Assembly (NCBI RefSeq): GCF_002119685.1
Contig: NZ_CP021108.1
Location: 5,704,001 to 5,768,000, forward strand
DNA from: Bordetella genomosp. 8
GTDB lineage: Bacteria > Pseudomonadota > Gammaproteobacteria > Burkholderiales > Burkholderiaceae_B
Reading direction: 5' to 3'
DNA length: 64,000 bases
This document shows, piece after piece, positions 60,436 through 64,000 of this stretch. The translations under genes were made by a program, and so were the position numbers. The number at the start of each line of letters is the position of its first letter. Within the stretch, counting starts at the first letter, position 1. The notes below the pieces were generated by a model. That model was not told the DNA's origin. It ran no database searches and saw nothing but the letters and a program-made list of their open reading frames with translations.

Positions 60436-61350
60436 TCAGCCGCCCTTCTTCGATGATTTGTCCAGATGCGCAAGCAGTTCGTCCTGCGGCAGCGCGCCGC
60501 TGACCCGGCTGCCGTCCGGGAAAAACAGCGTGGGCGTGCCACGCACCATCAAACGTTGTCCCAACGCCAGCACCTGGTCGATCGGCGCATTGCAGTTGGC
60601 GGTCGCGCCCGAGGCCGGCGGCATCTTGCCGCGCACCATCCAGTCGTCCCAGGCTTGCCCGGGCTTCTGCGCGCACCAGATGTCGCGGGCCTTGGTGCGC
60701 GAGTCGGGCGCCAGGATCGGATAAATGAAAGTGTAGACGGTCAAGTTGGGGATGCCTTCCAGCGTATGGCGCAGCTGCTTGCAGTAACCGCAGTTCGGAT
60801 CCTCGAAGATCGCGACGGCGCGCGACCCGTCCCCGGTCACGCGCTTGACGGCCAGTTTCAAGGGCAACTGGTCGAACGAGATCGCGCCGATCTGCTCCTG
60901 CCTTTCACGCGTCACGTCCTGGCGGGTGGCCGCGTCGATCAGCGGGCCTTCCATCACCCAGCCCACTTTCGCGTCGGTGTAGATCAGGTCCATGCCGACC
61001 TGCACTTCGTACAGGCCGTAGGGGGTGCGGCGCACGGCGGTGACGGCCAGGTCCGGAAAACGCTGGCTGAACAGCGCGCCTACCTGCTCGGTATCGGCGG
61101 TGCCGGCCTGGCCAGTGGCGGTGCTGATCACTTTCTCACCGGGATTGGCGCCGGCGGTACTGGTGACCTTGGCGGCCGGACCGGCGCCCGAGGTACTGGT
61201 GACGGTTTCCCCCGGTTGGGGCTGTCCCGCCGACTGGGTGGAAATCACCTTGTCCGCCGCGCTGGCTGAAGCCGGCACGACGACCGCCGCCACGATGGCG
61301 GCCGCGGCGGCGGCGGCACGTATGGCGGAAAGCCAGGCTGGATTGTTCAT
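60436..61350 (-). CDS. dsbC: DsbC-like disulfide isomerase with N-terminal repeat insert
   Basis: DsbC rearranges wrong disulfides in the periplasm. The 304-residue product has a signal peptide (to about residue 32), a dimerisation domain and a thioredoxin domain with the active site C187-G-Y-C190 (FEDPNCGYCKQL). The length exceeds typical DsbC by about 60 residues. The excess is a run of KV(I/T)STxxAGxxPGE-like units at residues 34-83, between signal peptide and dimerisation domain. Confidence 0.9.
   Translation of the reverse strand: MNNPAWLSAIRAAAAAAAIVAAVVVPASASAADKVISTQSAGQPQPGETVTSTSGAGPAAKVTSTAGANPGEKVISTATGQAGTADTEQVGALFSQRFPDLAVTAVRRTPYGLYEVQVGMDLIYTDAKVGWVMEGPLIDAATRQDVTRERQEQIGAISFDQLPLKLAVKRVTGDGSRAVAIFEDPNCGYCKQLRHTLEGIPNLTVYTFIYPILAPDSRTKARDIWCAQKPGQAWDDWMVRGKMPPASGATANCNAPIDQVLALGQRLMVRGTPTLFFPDGSRVSGALPQDELLAHLDKSSKKGG
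61102..61251 (-). repeat. In-frame tandem repeat in the dsbC 5' region
   Basis: Four degenerate units begin at residues K34, T49, K61 and K73 (KVISTQSAGQ, TVTSTSGAGP, KVTSTAGANP, KVISTATGQA). They are 12-15 residues long. They may be a flexible tether. Confidence 0.65.
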
Positions 61351-61381
61351 GTGGGGGACTCCTTGACAGTGACCGGCGCGT

Positions 61382-62551
61382 TCAACGCCCAGAAGCTTGC
61401 TCGATCAGCAGCCGTTTGAAAACAGGGACGGCATCCACCCAGCGCATGCCCGCATTGCGCAGCCAGGCAGCGGGGGCGGCTCGGCTGGTGAAGAGCTTGT
61501 GCAGGCCGTCGGTTGCCAGGCGCATGGCCAGCACCGGCTCGGCGCGGGCGCGCTGGTAGCGCCGCAAGACCCTTGGATCACCCGCGCTGCGATAAGGTTC
61601 GCGCCCGGCGACGATGGTGGCCAAGGTTTCGGCGTCCCCCAGGCCCAGGTTCAAGCCCTGTCCCGCCAGGGGATGCACGCGATGCGCCGCGTCCCCTACC
61701 AGGGCCACGCCCGGTGCGGTCATGGGGCCGTGCTCCAGGAACAACGGAAAACCGTGCAGGCCGATATTCATGCGCAGCGTGCCGAGGCGCCCTTGCGTGA
61801 CCGCCGCCAGGTGCGCGGCCACGGCGTCCGCCTGCGCGTCGGCGGGCAGCGCCTGCAAGGCCTGCGCGCGCGCGGAAGGCGCCGACCACACCATGGACAC
61901 CTGCGGCCCACGCGCCGTACCGGGCAAGGGCAGCAAGGCCAGCACGCCTTCGTCGTGGAACCACTGCATGGCGGCGCCGTGGTGCGGCAAGGCCGCGTCC
62001 AGGTGGCTCACCAGGCCGACCTGGCCGTAGGGCGTGGAATGCTGCTTCAGGCCGGCCGCGGACCGCAGCGGCGATCCGGCGCCGTCGGCGCCTATTGCCA
62101 GGTCGGTGCGCAGCTGCGCACCGTTTTCGGTGAGCACGGCGCCCGCCTGGAAGCCGGCGCAACGGTCGGCGATCCACGGGATGCCGGACAGGCGTACCGC
62201 CTGGGCCAGCACGCGCTCGATTTCGGCGGCTTCGACGATCCACGCCAGGTGGGGCTGCGCGGCCTGCCAGGCGTCCAGGGTGACGGAGCCGTCCGCGTCG
62301 CCATGGATCTCCATGGTGTCGACCGGCGCGATGCGCGCCGCCGGCAGGGCATCCCAGATCCCGAGCGCCGCCAGGAACCGCTGGCTGGCCGGCGACAGCG
62401 CATACACGCGGGGCGCGTAGTGTTCCGCCGGCGCCGGCGGCACAGCGGCGGCGGGCGCCAGGACCGTCACCGGCTGCTTCCGGCGCGCCAGCGCCAGGGC
62501 GGTCGCCAGGCCGACGATGCCGGCGCCGCAGACAAGAATTCCCTGTTTCAT
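61382..62551 (-). CDS. UbiH/UbiF-family FAD-dependent ubiquinone-type hydroxylase
   Basis: The 389-residue flavoprotein has the FAD-binding GILVCGAGIVGLATALALARR at the N-terminus and ADLAIGADGAGSPLRSAAG in the middle. The C-terminal ALVGDAAHRVHPLAGQGLNLGLGDAE is the signature of ring hydroxylases in ubiquinone synthesis. The ATG at 62551 starts the homology and overlaps the mltA stop by four bases; the frame opens far upstream inside mltA. Which ring position it hydroxylates (UbiF or UbiH) is not certain. Confidence 0.9.
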   Translation of the reverse strand: MKQGILVCGAGIVGLATALALARRKQPVTVLAPAAAVPPAPAEHYAPRVYALSPASQRFLAALGIWDALPAARIAPVDTMEIHGDADGSVTLDAWQAAQPHLAWIVEAAEIERVLAQAVRLSGIPWIADRCAGFQAGAVLTENGAQLRTDLAIGADGAGSPLRSAAGLKQHSTPYGQVGLVSHLDAALPHHGAAMQWFHDEGVLALLPLPGTARGPQVSMVWSAPSARAQALQALPADAQADAVAAHLAAVTQGRLGTLRMNIGLHGFPLFLEHGPMTAPGVALVGDAAHRVHPLAGQGLNLGLGDAETLATIVAGREPYRSAGDPRVLRRYQRARAEPVLAMRLATDGLHKLFTSRAAPAAWLRNAGMRWVDAVPVFKRLLIEQASGR

Positions 62552-63879
62552 CGCGCGCTGGGCTCCCCGGCCTGCTTGGGCCACAAAATCCACATCTGGC
62601 CGCGCTGCTTCATGCGTCCAGCCATCTGGCCGGCGGCATCGCCATAACCCCAATAGAAATCGGCGCGCGCGGCACCGCGAATGGCGGTGCCGGTGTCCTG
62701 CGCGAACACCAGCCGGTCCAGCGGACGGGCTTCCCCCGGCCAGGTGGTGCCCAGGAAAACCGGCGTACCGAGCGGCACGAACGACGTATCCACGGCGATG
62801 GACCGGCGCGCCGTCAGGCTCAGGCCATACGCGCCGCGCGGCCCCGCTTCCGGATCGGTAACGACCTCTTCCTTGAAGAAGACCACCGCCGGATTGGCGT
62901 TCAGCATCTCGCGCACCCGCTGGGGATTGCGCTGTGCCCAGGCGCGGATGTTCTGCATCGAAGCCTGGTCCGCCGTCAATTCGCCCTTGTCGACCAGCCA
63001 GCGGCCGATGGAGACATAGGGCTGGCCATTGTGGTCGGCGTAGGCCACGCGTATCGTCTTGCCGGCATCCGGGCCGTCGGTCAGCAGCACGCGGCCGGAA
63101 CCCTGCACCTGCAGGAAGAAGTTGTCGACCGGATCGTCCACGTAGACCAGCGCCGGCGGGCGCCGCGCGGGATTGTTGTCGAGCTCGGCGCGGGTGTCGT
63201 AAGGCACGACGCGTTTGCCGTCCAGCTTGCCGCGCACCCGCTTGCCCGCCAGCTCGGGGTAGATGGACCCGAGGTCGATGGTCAGCAGATCCTTGGGCGG
63301 GGCATAGAGCGGCCATTGGTTCAGCCCGCCCTGCACGCGGGAACCGCGCACCAGGGGTTCGTAGTAGCCGGTGACCATGTTCGACGCCGGCTTGCCGTCC
63401 GGGGCCAGCAGGCGCCAGGGCTGCAGATAGGTCTGCAGGAAGCGCCGCACGCTTTCCGGGTCGGTGGCGACCGGCCGGCGCGCGGGATCGATCGCCGCCG
63501 CGCACACGGGCTGCCAGGCGCGCGGCGTGGCCCGCGCCGGCAAGGTCAGGTTGCCGGACGTCGGCCGCATCAGGCCCTTGCAATTGCGCAGGAACACCTG
63601 CCAGAACTGGGCCAGGTCGTCGTCGCGCCAGGCGGGAATGTCACTGAAACTGACGCGCTGGAAGCGACCCGCGAGCGGCCGGGTCGGCGAGTCGGGCAGG
63701 CTGGCCAGGGACGGCACCACCAAGGGCGTTTCCGCGGCGGTGGCGGCGCCGGCGCCCGCGCTCTCGCCAGGCGTGGCGGCGGCCCCTTCCGGTGGAATGC
63801 CGTTTTCGACGGTGGAGCAACCGGCCAGGATGAGGCCCAGCAGGGCAAGCGGGGCCAGGCGATACAAGGAATGCTTCAT
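62548..63879 (-). CDS. mltA: Membrane-bound lytic transglycosylase A
   Basis: MltA cleaves peptidoglycan glycan strands at the outer membrane. The 443-residue product has a lipoprotein signal with lipobox LILAGC (LALLGLILAGCSTVE). The MltA domain has WRLLAPDGKPASNMVTGYYEP and the catalytic Asp near the end (LVFAQDTGTAIRGAARADFYWGYGDAAG). It precedes and overlaps the UbiH-type gene. Confidence 0.95.
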   Translation of the reverse strand: MKHSLYRLAPLALLGLILAGCSTVENGIPPEGAAATPGESAGAGAATAAETPLVVPSLASLPDSPTRPLAGRFQRVSFSDIPAWRDDDLAQFWQVFLRNCKGLMRPTSGNLTLPARATPRAWQPVCAAAIDPARRPVATDPESVRRFLQTYLQPWRLLAPDGKPASNMVTGYYEPLVRGSRVQGGLNQWPLYAPPKDLLTIDLGSIYPELAGKRVRGKLDGKRVVPYDTRAELDNNPARRPPALVYVDDPVDNFFLQVQGSGRVLLTDGPDAGKTIRVAYADHNGQPYVSIGRWLVDKGELTADQASMQNIRAWAQRNPQRVREMLNANPAVVFFKEEVVTDPEAGPRGAYGLSLTARRSIAVDTSFVPLGTPVFLGTTWPGEARPLDRLVFAQDTGTAIRGAARADFYWGYGDAAGQMAGRMKQRGQMWILWPKQAGEPSAR

Positions 63880-63933
63880 CTAAAGGGGGGGGCGGTATCT
63901 GGGCATGCCCGCGACGAAGGCGCGGGCTTGATG

Positions 63934-64000
63934 TCAATGCAGGGTGCGCGGCATGGCCAGCAGGAATTCCTCTATCTGCACTTCGAAGGGAATGCCGTTT
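63934..64000 (-). CDS. apaG: ApaG, C-terminal end (runs off the window)
   Basis: The minus-strand frame ends NGIPFEVQIEEFLLAMPRTLH, matching the conserved C-terminus of ApaG (F-x-x-x-I-x-x-F-x-L-x-x-P-R-x-LH). ApaG is a small beta-sandwich protein of unknown role, linked to phosphate or nucleotide metabolism. The start lies outside the window. mltA follows 54 bases downstream. Confidence 0.7.
   Translation of the reverse strand, partial: NGIPFEVQIEEFLLAMPRTLH

Overview
This is a GC-rich betaproteobacterial chromosome segment. Gene order (atpIBEFHAGDC followed by hemE; hemA-prfA-prmC-grxD-ubiX; folB-ttcA; opgGH), the many Bug-type tricarboxylate-transporter binding proteins and the protein sequences point to the Alcaligenaceae, most like Bordetella or Achromobacter. 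That placement is inferred from the sequence and was not tested by a database search.

Layout. 1-3600: hemE, a Fis-type regulator and a PepSY membrane protein. 3759-11214: complete F1Fo ATP synthase operon on the minus strand, with a terminator at each boundary and hairpins between cistrons. 11311-13849: a DUF1254/DUF1214 envelope protein and an enoyl-CoA hydratase. 13977-23770: housekeeping block (M61 peptidase, mnmH, a flavoprotein, folB, ttcA, ubiX, grxD, prmC, prfA, hemA). 23938-25215: tRNA-Phe followed by a small accessory patch, an HTH-nucleotidyltransferase gene and a frameshifted HEPN gene under three 21-bp-phased operator repeats.

25236-40072 is a catabolic and transport region: hydantoinase A/B-like pair, Bug receptor and LysR regulator; a 2-hydroxyacid reductase; a polar amino-acid-type ABC transporter with an enolase-superfamily dehydratase and a GntR regulator; then an AraC regulator, a second Bug receptor and a PhzF-like protein. 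40165-46211 holds a BlaI-like regulator, a D,D-endopeptidase, an unusual 3-methyladenine glycosylase, a zinc-type CDF exporter and a 785-residue orphan protein with no recognisable domain.

46268-53704 is the most interesting part. It has a PqqC/TenA-like protein carrying the ligand pattern of haem-oxygenase-like diiron oxidases, two [2Fe-2S] ferredoxins, an unknown 108-residue protein, a ferredoxin-type reductase, a GlcG-like protein, an aldehyde dehydrogenase, a multi-membrane-spanning permease and a GntR/FCD regulator. TGTATAC-type elements lie before each of the transcription units. I read it as an undescribed oxygenase pathway: permease imports substrate, diiron enzyme fed by reductase and ferredoxins oxidises it, and aldehyde dehydrogenase handles an aldehyde product. 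The substrate is unknown.

53876-64000: small proteins, the opgGH glucan operon, a 2-hydroxyacid dehydrogenase, a DsbC-like isomerase with an N-terminal repeat insert, a UbiH-family hydroxylase, mltA and the 3' end of apaG.
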